Assembly (NCBI GenBank): GCA_958295465.1
Contig: OY282353.1
Coordinates: 2,533,001-2,597,000 of the forward strand
From: an uncultured Gammaproteobacteria bacterium
Lineage (GTDB): Bacteria > Pseudomonadota > Gammaproteobacteria > HK1
Length of the DNA: 64,000 bases
Direction of reading: 5' to 3'
A program made the position numbers and the translations under genes. The notes under the pieces were generated by a model. The model was not told the DNA's origin and searched no databases. It saw only the letters and a list, made by a program, of their open reading frames with translations. Each line of letters starts with the position of its first letter. Position 1 is the stretch's first letter. Below are positions 33,990-42,557 of this stretch, in pieces.

Positions 33990-35168
33990 CTACGCCGCCG
34001 CGCTCTCGGCCGGCGCGGGCCGGAACGCCGGCATCACCTCCGCCGCGAACCGCTCCAGTTGCTCCAGCATCACCGATTCGGGTGTGCCCATGCTCGACTG
34101 CACGTTGACCGTTTCGAGCCCCGGGAACTGTTCCTGGAGTGCCTGGAGATAGGCGATCATCTCTTCGGCGGCGCCGCAGAACCACGAGCGGGACTGCATC
34201 TGCCGGTCGATGGTCGGGAAGCCGACGTCAGCCCAGCCGCCGCGTTGCGCGACCGCCGCGGCCTGCTCGTCGGTCAGCCCGCGGAAGAAACCCAGCGGCG
34301 CGAACATCTTCGCGTGCTCTTCGTAGTAGGGCGTCGCTTCGCGCACCGCCTGCTCCCTGCTGTCGGCGAGATGGAAGTTGACGCCCACGCAGATCCCCTC
34401 GCCGAGCTCCGCGTCGATGCCCGCGCGGGCCAGTGCATCGCGGTAGCCGACCACCGGCCCCTCGCCGAGCAACGCGGAGCCGCCCCCGACGATGCCCCTG
34501 ATCCCGTGCCTGACCATGAAATCGAGTCCGCGCGGATTCGCGCTGACGATGGGTTGCCAGCATTCCACCGGCAGGTGCTTCGGGCGCGGCACCAGCGTGA
34601 GCTCCTCCAGCTCGTAGCCGCGGTACGGGAGCTTCGGAGGAATGGTGTAGTGCCTGCCGCAGTGCGAGAAGCTCTCGTTGTTGAACGCCTTGAAGATGAC
34701 GTCGACCTGCTCCTCGAACATCTCGCGGTTGAGGTCCTGGTCCATCATGATGCCGCCGAGGGTCTCGACCTCCCGTGTGTGGTAGCCGCGCCCGACCCCG
34801 AAGATCACCCGGCCGTTGGTGAGGACGTCGGCGGTGGCGTAGTCCTCGGCCAGACGCAGCGGATGCCACATCGGGCAGATGTTGAAGCCGCAGCCGATTC
34901 GCAGCCGCTCGGTCACGTGCGCGAGATGCACCGCCACCATCAGGATGTTGGGGATGCACTCGTAGCCTTCGTGCTGGAAGTGGTGCTCGGCGAGCCAGAG
35001 CGTGTCGAAGCCGAGCCGGTCCATGGTCCTCGCGATCGCCTCGGTCTTCGAGAACACCGTCATGAGGTGCTCGTTCGGGTAACGGCGCTCGTTCGCCGGA
35101 GTCGCATCCTGGCCCATGTCGCCCAGATCGACGTGGCCCGCGTAGAGTGACGAGAACTTGGTGATCAT
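33990..35168 (-). CDS. LLM-class flavin-dependent oxidoreductase
   Basis: 392 residues. The luciferase-like barrel shows MDRLGFDTLWLAEHHFQHEG, LAHVTERLRIGCGFNICPMW, HPLRLAEDYATADVLTNGRV and FGVGRGYHTREVETLG. Family members are FMNH2- or F420-dependent monooxygenases acting on alkanesulfonates, long-chain alkanes, amines and others. It starts at the ATG with GGGAGGAT six bases upstream. Possibly co-transcribed with the aminotransferase. Confidence 0.88.
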   Translation of the reverse strand: MITKFSSLYAGHVDLGDMGQDATPANERRYPNEHLMTVFSKTEAIARTMDRLGFDTLWLAEHHFQHEGYECIPNILMVAVHLAHVTERLRIGCGFNICPMWHPLRLAEDYATADVLTNGRVIFGVGRGYHTREVETLGGIMMDQDLNREMFEEQVDVIFKAFNNESFSHCGRHYTIPPKLPYRGYELEELTLVPRPKHLPVECWQPIVSANPRGLDFMVRHGIRGIVGGGSALLGEGPVVGYRDALARAGIDAELGEGICVGVNFHLADSREQAVREATPYYEEHAKMFAPLGFFRGLTDEQAAAVAQRGGWADVGFPTIDRQMQSRSWFCGAAEEMIAYLQALQEQFPGLETVNVQSSMGTPESVMLEQLERFAAEVMPAFRPAPAESAAA

Positions 35169-35555
35169 CGGGATCCTCCCTGGAGCCCGTGCATCGCGGC
35201 GGCCGCCGGCGCGGCCCCTTTCTTCGTGCCGGAACCTACCACGAGAGCCCGGAGGCCGCGAACCCCGGTTCGGTCCGGCTCGGGAGCCTGCGGACGACCG
35301 CGCCCGTGGCGCGGAGTTGCCCGTTGCCGGGTCCGGGCGTTCGAACGCCCGGGGGCTCGCGTGGATGCATCCGCGCCGCCGCGACACCGGGCGCGGTCCC
35401 GGCGCCGCCGGAGACCCGGACGCGGATGCACACGTGGCGCTACGACCGCTGGTTGACCCTGAATCCGGAATCCGTACTTCGCGGATGCGCACCTGCGCCG
35501 CCACGACTATGCTACCCGCCCCGTCCCCGACGACCGTCCCGCTTCCCGGCCACCG
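35169..35555. other. Intergenic with 20-bp perfect palindrome
   Basis: Divergent promoter region between the monooxygenase and hisC. It contains CCGGGCGTTCGAACGCCCGG at 35333-35352, a perfect inverted repeat that could bind a dimeric regulator or form a cruciform. No gene is recognised. Confidence 0.55.
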
Positions 35556-36659
35556 ATGCGCCCGCCGCCGTACCGCGCGCTGCTCAACCCGCACTTGGCG
35601 GATCTGGAGGAGTACGCGCCGATCGAACCGTTCGAGGTGCTGAGCACCCGGCTCGGGATCCCCGTCGAGGGCATCGTCAAGCTCGATGCGAACGAGAACC
35701 CCTACGGCCCGCTCCCGGCGGCAGTCGAAGCCCTCGCGCGTTACCCGCACTTCCATATCTATCCGGACCCCCGGCAGTCCGTGCTGCGGGAGGCGCTGAG
35801 CACGTTCATCGGGGTTCCCGCCGCCCACATCCTCCCGGGGCAGGGCGCCGACGAGCTGCTCGACTATCTGTGCCGGCTGTTCCTCGCGCCCGGGGACGAG
35901 GTGATCGACACCCCGCCCACGTTCGGGATGTACAGCTTCGACGCGAAGCTCGCGGGCGCGGGGGTCGTCGAAGTTGCCCGAGGCGACGACTTCTCCGTGA
36001 ACGTCGAGGCGATCGCCGCCGCGGTCGAGGCCCATCGCCCGAAGCTCCTGTTCCTCACCTCACCCAACAATCCGTCCGGCAACTGGCTCGACGACCACGC
36101 GCTCGATCGGTTGCTCTCGCTGCCGGTGGTGGTGGTGCTGGACGAGGCATACGTCGAGTTCGCCGATCACCCGAGCCGGGCCTCCCGAGTGCTCGACCGC
36201 GACAACCTCGTGGTGCTGCGCACGTTCAGCAAGGCGGCGGGCATCGCGGGGCTCAGGCTCGGCTACGGGGTCTTCCCGCGATGGCTGATGCACGAGCTGT
36301 GGAAGTTCAAGCAACCCTACAACGTCAACGCCGCGGCGAGCGTGGCGGGCATCGCGAGCCTGCGCCACGCCGACCGGATCGAAGCGGTGATCGAAAAGCT
36401 CAAGGCGGAACGGTCGCGGCTGTATGCGCTGCTCGAACCATTCGAGGGGATCGAGACGGTCCCCGGCTCGCAGGCGAACTTCATCCTGTGCCGGATTCTC
36501 GGACGGGATGCCCGCGACCTCAAGCTCGCACTCGAACATCGCGGGATCCTCGTCCGGCATTACGACAAGCCCGGGCTTTCGAACTGCATTCGCGTTTCGG
36601 TCGGCCGCCCGGAGCATACCGGCGCGCTGCTCGACGCGCTGCGGATGGAGGCCGGATGA
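35556..36659 (+). CDS. hisC: Histidinol-phosphate aminotransferase
   Basis: 367 residues. [65 protein letters not shown], the PLP lysine in [17 protein letters not shown] (K226) and the C-terminal [19 protein letters not shown] all fit HisC. It forms histidinol phosphate in histidine synthesis, and some HisC also act on aromatic amino acids. No other his gene is near. The ATG 35556 is the first with the family N terminus; the ribosome-binding site is weak. Confidence 0.92.
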   Translation: MRPPPYRALLNPHLADLEEYAPIEPFEVLSTRLGIPVEGIVKLDANENPYGPLPAAVEALARYPHFHIYPDPRQSVLREALSTFIGVPAAHILPGQGADELLDYLCRLFLAPGDEVIDTPPTFGMYSFDAKLAGAGVVEVARGDDFSVNVEAIAAAVEAHRPKLLFLTSPNNPSGNWLDDHALDRLLSLPVVVVLDEAYVEFADHPSRASRVLDRDNLVVLRTFSKAAGIAGLRLGYGVFPRWLMHELWKFKQPYNVNAAASVAGIASLRHADRIEAVIEKLKAERSRLYALLEPFEGIETVPGSQANFILCRILGRDARDLKLALEHRGILVRHYDKPGLSNCIRVSVGRPEHTGALLDALRMEAG

Positions 36660-36878
36660 GGCAGGGGCTGGAGCTGGAATCACCGATGTCCCACGAATCA
36701 ACCGAATGACGTCGATCGCATTCAGCGCCTGGACAACGAGAGCCGGGAGGAACCCCGGAGAATTCCGTGATGCGGGGAGGAAGCCTGCGCGGGGACGATG
36801 GCGTTGCCCCCCCTTTTCAAGCCGGCTGATCCGTAACGACTTCACACCGCCGGTACATGGTCGAGCCGCTCCATTCGC

Positions 36879-37871
36879 TCAGTACCGAAGCTCCGGCCGC
36901 ACCCGGTTCCTGAGCGGCCTGCCGGCGAGGTAGCGCTCGACGTTCTCGAAGACCAGGTCCAGGGTTCGCGGCGTGTAGTAGCCGGAGTCGTCCGAGGAGC
37001 AGTGGGGGGTGATGATGACGTTGGGCGCCTCCCACAGCGGCGAGCGCGCCGGCAGCGGTTCCGGGTCGAACACGTCGAGCACCGCGCTCATCTCCCCGCG
37101 CTCCAGCCTGCCGATCAGCGCATCGTAGTCGACGCAGTTCGCGCGGCTGTAGTTCACCAGCCCTGCGCCCTTCTTCATGAGTGCAAGTTCCCTGGCGCCG
37201 ATCATGTGGTGGCTCTCGTCCGTATGCGGCGCGCTCATCAGGACGAAGTCCGCGCGCGGCAGGAGCTCCGCGAGCGCGCCCGGGGTATGCATCTCGTCGG
37301 CGTAGCGATGCCGCCTGCCGCTGCGGCGCACCCCGATGACGTGCATGTCCATTCCCTTCGCCCACTTCGCGACCGCGCCGCCGATGTGCCCGACGCCGAC
37401 GATCAGCAACGTCTTGCCGCCGACGTTGCTGTTGAAGCATTGCCGCCACCGGCCCCTGCGCTGGTTGGTGACCATCTCGGGCACACGGTTGTTGAGCATG
37501 AGGATCGCCATCGCCGCGTACTCCGTCGCGCGGCGGCCATGGATCCCCCGGCTGTTGGTGAGCGCTGCGCCGGGCGGCAGCCAATCGAGCGGCATCAGGT
37601 GGTTCACGCCGGCGCCGTGCGCGTGCATCCACTTGAGCCGCGGCGCCCGCCGCGCAAGATCGTGGCGCGGGATGTCCCACGCGAAGACCACGTCCGCGGT
37701 CTTCAGGCGTTTCTTGAGCACGTCGCCGTCGTAGCCGATCGAGGTTCGTACCTTGCCGCGGAGCGCCGGGCGTCGCGCCAGCGCCTCGCGCACGCGCCTG
37801 CGGCCGGCTTCGAACACCGGGCCGAGTGCGCTCAGATTCTCGACGTGGAGATGGATCCGGGATTGAGGCAT
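36879..37871 (-). CDS. D-2-hydroxyacid dehydrogenase family protein
   Basis: 330 residues. NAD-binding motif VGVGHIGGAVAKWAKGM, catalytic Arg in VNYSRANCVDYDALI, Glu in DVFDPEPLPA and His in ITPHCSSDDSGYY, the standard R-E-H set. It reduces a 2-oxo acid or oxidises a D-2-hydroxy acid; the substrate is unknown. The ATG 37871 follows CAGGAGGGAGT. It is convergent with hisC. Confidence 0.9.
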   Translation of the reverse strand: MPQSRIHLHVENLSALGPVFEAGRRRVREALARRPALRGKVRTSIGYDGDVLKKRLKTADVVFAWDIPRHDLARRAPRLKWMHAHGAGVNHLMPLDWLPPGAALTNSRGIHGRRATEYAAMAILMLNNRVPEMVTNQRRGRWRQCFNSNVGGKTLLIVGVGHIGGAVAKWAKGMDMHVIGVRRSGRRHRYADEMHTPGALAELLPRADFVLMSAPHTDESHHMIGARELALMKKGAGLVNYSRANCVDYDALIGRLERGEMSAVLDVFDPEPLPARSPLWEAPNVIITPHCSSDDSGYYTPRTLDLVFENVERYLAGRPLRNRVRPELRY

Positions 37872-38306
37872 GACTCCCTCCTGTCACTCCCCGTGCGCCG
37901 CACGGGCGTGGTTTCACCGGTCCGATCCGCAGCGCGGCCGGGAATGCGTCCCGGATCGGCCATGGCATTGTCGATCAACCGGGTTCGCGGGGTGAAGGTC
38001 AACGCGCGGAGTCGCGAGGTACGGGCTTGCTCCGTGCGAGAATCCCGGGGCAGCGCAGACAATCATCGGCCGCACGGCCCGCCCCCGAAGACCAGGGAAA
38101 CACAATCAGGATCCCGCTTGCCTTCAGCGTCGAGGATTGCCGGCTGATCGGCCGCATCATCGGTGATAGCCTGACCAGGCTCCGTGCCCGCGGGGAATCG
38201 GGTCGGGACGGTCACCGCCGCCGGGGCGGTCACCGCCAAGCTCCGTGCCCGCGGGGAATCGGGGCGAGCCGTTCAACGTCGAATGGAGACCGGGGACATC
38301 GGAGCC
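37872..38306. other. Intergenic with duplicated 24-bp segment
   Basis: About 430 bases of divergent promoter region. GCTCCGTGCCCGCGGGGAAT is repeated at about 38179 and 38240, flanking a GGTCACCGCC repeat. No gene seen. Confidence 0.45.
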
Positions 38307-39347
38307 ATGTCCGGTGAGCAACTGATCGGCGATGCGGAGCTCGGCTTGGGCGCGAGCGAGGGTCCCGGCGAGCGGCCGGCATCCGCCGCGGTCTCGCGGC
38401 GCCCGTCCGGGCTGCTCGACAGAGCCGTGCTGGAGCGACTGTCCCGCCGGACGAACATGCACGGGCTCGCATACTTTCTGGGCCACTACACCGCGATCGG
38501 CCTCGGCGGCTGGCTTTGCTGGACGACCTTTCCCGGACCGCTGTTCTGGCCTGTATTCGCGTTCCAGGCGGTGGTCACCGGCTTTCTGTTCTCGCCACTG
38601 CACGAGTGCGCGCACGGATCGGCGTTCAGGAGCCGCTGGCTGAACGAAACGGTGCTGTGGATCACGGCCCTGGTCTACGTCGTGCCGCCGTACTACTTCC
38701 GTTACTTCCATCTCGGCCACCATCGCTTTACCCAGGTGCCCGGCAAGGATCCCTCGCTGGTGTTGCCGGCACCGGCAACGTTCGGCCAGTACGTCTGGTA
38801 TTGCGCCGGGTTGTGGTTCTGGTGGCGCAACCTCACGTGGATGATCAGGCACGCCTGCGGTGTCGTGCATCCGGCCAGCGCGACCTGGGTGCCGGTCAGC
38901 CGGCACAGTCTGATGGTGCTCGAATCCCGGATCATGGTGCTGCTCTACGCGGCGCTCTTCGGGTCGGCGGTGTATTTCGGATTCCTGTGGGTACTGGTCG
39001 TGGCCTGGGTTGCGCCTCGCATCGCCGGTGAGCCCATCCAGAGGATCATTCGAGTCGCGGAGCACGTCGGATGCGACGAGAGCCCGGACCTCCTGCACAA
39101 CACCCGGACGACGCTGACCAACCGGCTCGTCAACGCCATCGCGTGGCAGATGCCGTACCACGCCGAGCATCACCTGTTTCCGAACGTGCCGTTTCACGCG
39201 CTCCCGACCGTGCACGCGCTCGTCGCCGATCGCGTGGTGGTGGAACCGCGCGGCTACCTGGCCGGTCAGCGGCAGATCATCCGGAGCCTGCTCGACGCGG
39301 ATGCCACCACTCGGCCCGGGGGCAAGGCGCGGTCGCCGATGCTCTAG
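38307..39347 (+). CDS. Membrane fatty acid desaturase-type protein
   Basis: 346 residues. Three histidine boxes: LHECAHGS (H99, H103), HLGHHRF (H135, H138, H139) and HAEHHLF (about 286-290). Hydrophobic stretches around residues 57-95, 115-132 and 215-245 place the di-iron site at the cytoplasmic face. It may desaturate or hydroxylate lipids or other hydrophobic substrates. The ATG at 38307 has GGAG just upstream; an earlier ATG at 38283 is possible. It lies upstream of the Rieske oxygenase gene and may be in the same operon. Confidence 0.85.
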   Translation: MSGEQLIGDAELGLGASEGPGERPASAAVSRRPSGLLDRAVLERLSRRTNMHGLAYFLGHYTAIGLGGWLCWTTFPGPLFWPVFAFQAVVTGFLFSPLHECAHGSAFRSRWLNETVLWITALVYVVPPYYFRYFHLGHHRFTQVPGKDPSLVLPAPATFGQYVWYCAGLWFWWRNLTWMIRHACGVVHPASATWVPVSRHSLMVLESRIMVLLYAALFGSAVYFGFLWVLVVAWVAPRIAGEPIQRIIRVAEHVGCDESPDLLHNTRTTLTNRLVNAIAWQMPYHAEHHLFPNVPFHALPTVHALVADRVVVEPRGYLAGQRQIIRSLLDADATTRPGGKARSPML

Positions 39348-39422
39348 CCGACCGGGCGAGAGGAGAGGTATTCATCCCTTTTGCACGATGCCTGCGCGTC
39401 CCCGAAGGAGGCTTCCGGACCG

Positions 39423-40622
39423 ATGACCGACATCTTCGACCCGACCCATTACGAAGACGTCCGGCGCCCGCTGCTCGACGCGGTGTCGCTGCCGCCGTGG
39501 TGCTACACCTCCGATGCGTTCTACCGGCGCGAGGTCGACGCAATCCTCACCAGGAGCTGGAACCTCGTCGGGCGGGTCGACGAGATCCCGAACCCGGGCG
39601 ACTATCGGGTGTTCGATCTCTGCGGCCGGTCCGCGATCGTGGTGCGCGGGGACGACGGCGAGGTCCGGGCCCTGGCCAACACCTGCCGCCACCGCGGCAC
39701 CCGGCTGCTCGACGATTCCGGGCATTGCCGCGCCATCATCTGCCCCTACCACGCCTGGACCTACCGGTTCGACGGGTCGTTGTCCGGCTGCCGCGGCATG
39801 GAGAAGACGCGCGGGTTCGAGAAGGCGGACCACGGCCTCGCCCCGATCCAGCTCGGCATCTGGGCCGGGTTCATCTTCGTGTGCTTCTCCGACGACTGCG
39901 CCGGCCTCGACATCTGGCTCGGTGACCTGCCGGAGCAGTTCGGCTCGTACCGGTTCGAGACCTTCGAGCTGGTGCGCCGCAAGCACTACGACCTCGACTG
40001 CAACTGGAAGCTCTACATCGAGAACGCGATGGAGGACTACCACACCCCGACCGTGCACAGGAGCTCGATCGGCCTGCAGGAGACGGACCTGATCGAGACC
40101 GTCGGCGAATGCCTATCTTTGCGCCCGGCATGGTACCGGGCGCATGTGCAGGAGACGGACCTGATCGAGACCGTCGGCGAATGGGACTCCATCCACATGG
40201 AGAGCGAGGACACCATGGCCGTCCTCCCCGGAGACACCACCCCGTTCCCGCACGTCGAAGGGCTGAAAGGCCGGCCCGCGTCGGGAGACTCGTTCACCGT
40301 CCTCTACCCGACGACGTTCTTCGGCACCACGAAAGACTGCATGTGGTGGCTACAGACGATCCCGGACGGCCCGCGCAGGTGCCGCGTGATCCAGGGCTCG
40401 TGCTTCCCGGCCTCGACGGTGGCCCGTTCCGATTTCGGCGAGCACGTCGGCAAGTACTACCGGCGCTGGGACAAGTCCATTCCCGAGGACAACGCGATCT
40501 CGGAGCGCCAGCAGGCCGGCCTGGAATCGCCGGCGGCGGCCTCCGGGCGGCTCTCGGTGCACGAGCCGGTGGTGCATTCGTTCGCGAACTGGGTGCTCGA
40601 CCGGACCATCGGCCGCTCGTGA
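39423..40622 (+). CDS. Rieske non-heme iron oxygenase, alpha subunit
   Basis: 399 residues. Rieske ligands are C88 and H90 in CRHRGTRLL, with C and H in AIICPYHAW. The mononuclear iron ligands are in DYHTPTVH (about 204-211). It hydroxylates or demethylates a small substrate using an electron from a reductase. No reductase gene is adjacent, though a ferredoxin-NADP reductase lies at 50 kb. It carries an in-frame 24-residue insertion: QETDLIETVGE occurs twice around CLSLRPAWYRAHV (about 219-242), just after the iron site. The TPP enzyme follows after about 70 bases. Confidence 0.88.
   Translation: MTDIFDPTHYEDVRRPLLDAVSLPPWCYTSDAFYRREVDAILTRSWNLVGRVDEIPNPGDYRVFDLCGRSAIVVRGDDGEVRALANTCRHRGTRLLDDSGHCRAIICPYHAWTYRFDGSLSGCRGMEKTRGFEKADHGLAPIQLGIWAGFIFVCFSDDCAGLDIWLGDLPEQFGSYRFETFELVRRKHYDLDCNWKLYIENAMEDYHTPTVHRSSIGLQETDLIETVGECLSLRPAWYRAHVQETDLIETVGEWDSIHMESEDTMAVLPGDTTPFPHVEGLKGRPASGDSFTVLYPTTFFGTTKDCMWWLQTIPDGPRRCRVIQGSCFPASTVARSDFGEHVGKYYRRWDKSIPEDNAISERQQAGLESPAAASGRLSVHEPVVHSFANWVLDRTIGRS
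40076..40184 (+). repeat. 72-bp in-frame duplication with hairpin core in Rieske gene
   Basis: A 37-base segment (TGCAGGAGACGGACCTGATC onward) occurs at 40076-40112 and 40148-40184. Between them are 35 bases containing the inverted repeat GCGCCCGG, CATGGTA, CCGGGCGC. The period is 72, so the frame is kept. It looks like a small palindromic insertion with a long target duplication, or slippage. Confidence 0.85.
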
Positions 40623-40691
40623 ATGCGCGCGGACCGCAACGCGCCCCGCCCACGGTTGCGGTGAGTCCTCCGGAACGGAGCATCACGCATC

Positions 40692-42377
40692 ATGCCTGAC
40701 GCCGTGAACACCATCTTCGGCCGCGAAGCGTTCCTCGCGCTGCTCGAAAGCGAGGGCGTGACGCATCTCTTCGGGAACCCCGGCACCACCGAGCTCCCGA
40801 TCATGGCCGCCCTGCCCGAGCGGCCGGCGATGACCTACGTCATGGCGTTGCAGGAGGCGCTGGTGGTGGCGATGGCGGACGGCTACTCGCGCGCCTCCGG
40901 CAGCCTCGGCGCGTGCAACGTCCACGTCGCGCCCGGCCTCGGAAATGCAATGGGCTCGCTCTACAACGCGAAGTGGATGGGCTCCCCGGTCATCGTGACC
41001 GCGGGGCAACAGGAGCAGGGGCATGGGCTCACCGAGCCGATGCTCTACGCCCCGCTGGTGCCGATCGCGCAGCCGCTCGTCAAGTGGGCGGTGGAGGTCA
41101 CCCGGCTTCAGGACCTGCCGCGCATCGTGCGTCGCGCGGCGAAGATCGCGACGACCCCGCCCACCGGGCCGGTGTTCATCTCCCTGCCCGGCGACGTCCT
41201 GAACGAGCAGGATGCGCTGGAGCTCGGCGCGCCCACGCGGGTCGACACCGCGGGCCGCCCGGGCGATGCGGCGCTCGATGGCCTCGCGGACCGGCTGCTT
41301 TCGGCGCAACGTCCGGTGATCGTGGCCGGCCACGAGATCGCGACCTCCGGCGCCCTCGGAGAAGCCGCGGCGATCGCCGAGCTGCTCGGTGCGCCGGTCT
41401 ACCAGCAGACGGTATGCGACGGCGCCCACTTCCTCTCCGAGCATCCGGCCTTCATGGGTGCCCTCACCCGCGACCAGCGGAAGGTCCGCGACACCCTCTC
41501 GCCATACGACCTGATGTTCTGCATCGGTTCCGATGTGCTGCGCATGTCCGTCTACGGCGAAACCGACCCGATGCCCGGCGGCATGGCGGTGGTCCAGATC
41601 GGGCTCCGTGACTGGGAGATGGGGAAGAACTACGCGGCGGAGATCGCGCTCCGCGCCGACGTGAAGGAAACCCTCGCCGCGCTCGCCCCCCGGATCGAGC
41701 GCAAGCGCGGGGCCAGGGGTGCGGAGAAGGCGGCGGCCGCGATCGCGGCGCTCGGCGCGTCGAACTGGTCGGCGAAGCGTGAAGCCGTCCGCGCCCGCGC
41801 CCTCGCGGGCTCCGGCGCCGCGCCGATGCCCCCGGATCTGGCGATGCTGCGCATCGTCGACGCCCTGCCGCAGGACGCGGTCATCGTCGAGGAAGGGATC
41901 CTGAGCGCCCGCGCCCTGCCGGGACTCTTCCCGTTCCGCGACACCAGGGCGTTCTTCGGCCTCGGCAGCGGCGGCATCGGCTTCGCGATGCCCGGGGCGG
42001 TAGGCGTGCAGCTCGCGCTACCGGACCGCCCGGTGGTCGCGGTGGTCGGTGACGGCAGCGCGATGTACAGCATCCAGGCGCTGTGGACCGCCGCGAACGC
42101 GAAGCTCCCCATTACCTACGTCATCGCCGACAACGGCGGCTACCGCATCATCAAGGAGCGGCTGAAGTCGTTCCACGGCGTCGAGCGCTACACCGGCATG
42201 GAGTTCAAGGACCCGCCGATCGACTTCACCGGCCTCGCCCGCGCGATGGGCGTCCCCGCGATGCGGATCACCGACCCCGACGACGTCGGACCCGCCATCG
42301 CCGAATCGACCCGCCGCGACGGGCCGACGCTGCTCGACGTGGTCGTCGATGACGGGTTCGGAAACGAGGGGCGGTGA
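40692..42377 (+). CDS. TPP-dependent decarboxylase (benzoylformate decarboxylase-like)
   Basis: 561 residues. TPP-enzyme layout: N-terminal pyrimidine-binding domain with the conserved Glu in TYVMALQEALVVAMADGYSR, a central Rossmann-like domain, and the diphosphate motif VVGDGSAMYSIQALWTAANA then LPITYVIADNGGYRI. The order and motifs are closest to benzoylformate decarboxylases and acetolactate-synthase-like proteins. It should decarboxylate a 2-oxo acid. Its closeness to the Rieske gene suggests joint use in breakdown of an aromatic or other ring acid (inference). Confidence 0.87.
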   Translation: MPDAVNTIFGREAFLALLESEGVTHLFGNPGTTELPIMAALPERPAMTYVMALQEALVVAMADGYSRASGSLGACNVHVAPGLGNAMGSLYNAKWMGSPVIVTAGQQEQGHGLTEPMLYAPLVPIAQPLVKWAVEVTRLQDLPRIVRRAAKIATTPPTGPVFISLPGDVLNEQDALELGAPTRVDTAGRPGDAALDGLADRLLSAQRPVIVAGHEIATSGALGEAAAIAELLGAPVYQQTVCDGAHFLSEHPAFMGALTRDQRKVRDTLSPYDLMFCIGSDVLRMSVYGETDPMPGGMAVVQIGLRDWEMGKNYAAEIALRADVKETLAALAPRIERKRGARGAEKAAAAIAALGASNWSAKREAVRARALAGSGAAPMPPDLAMLRIVDALPQDAVIVEEGILSARALPGLFPFRDTRAFFGLGSGGIGFAMPGAVGVQLALPDRPVVAVVGDGSAMYSIQALWTAANAKLPITYVIADNGGYRIIKERLKSFHGVERYTGMEFKDPPIDFTGLARAMGVPAMRITDPDDVGPAIAESTRRDGPTLLDVVVDDGFGNEGR

Positions 42378-42557
42378 GGCGGTGACCCGTCACCGGGTAG
42401 AGCTCATGCGAGGTGCCGAGGCAGTTCGCGGGCGGCCCCCGGACCCGGTGGCGGGAATCGTTCGTGACCCGTGGATTCCTGCCCTCGCGAAAACGGGGGC
42501 GGGAATCCGAAGAGCCCGGTCCCGGCCTCGGTCCGGGTGGTCGCCCGGCCCCCTGCC

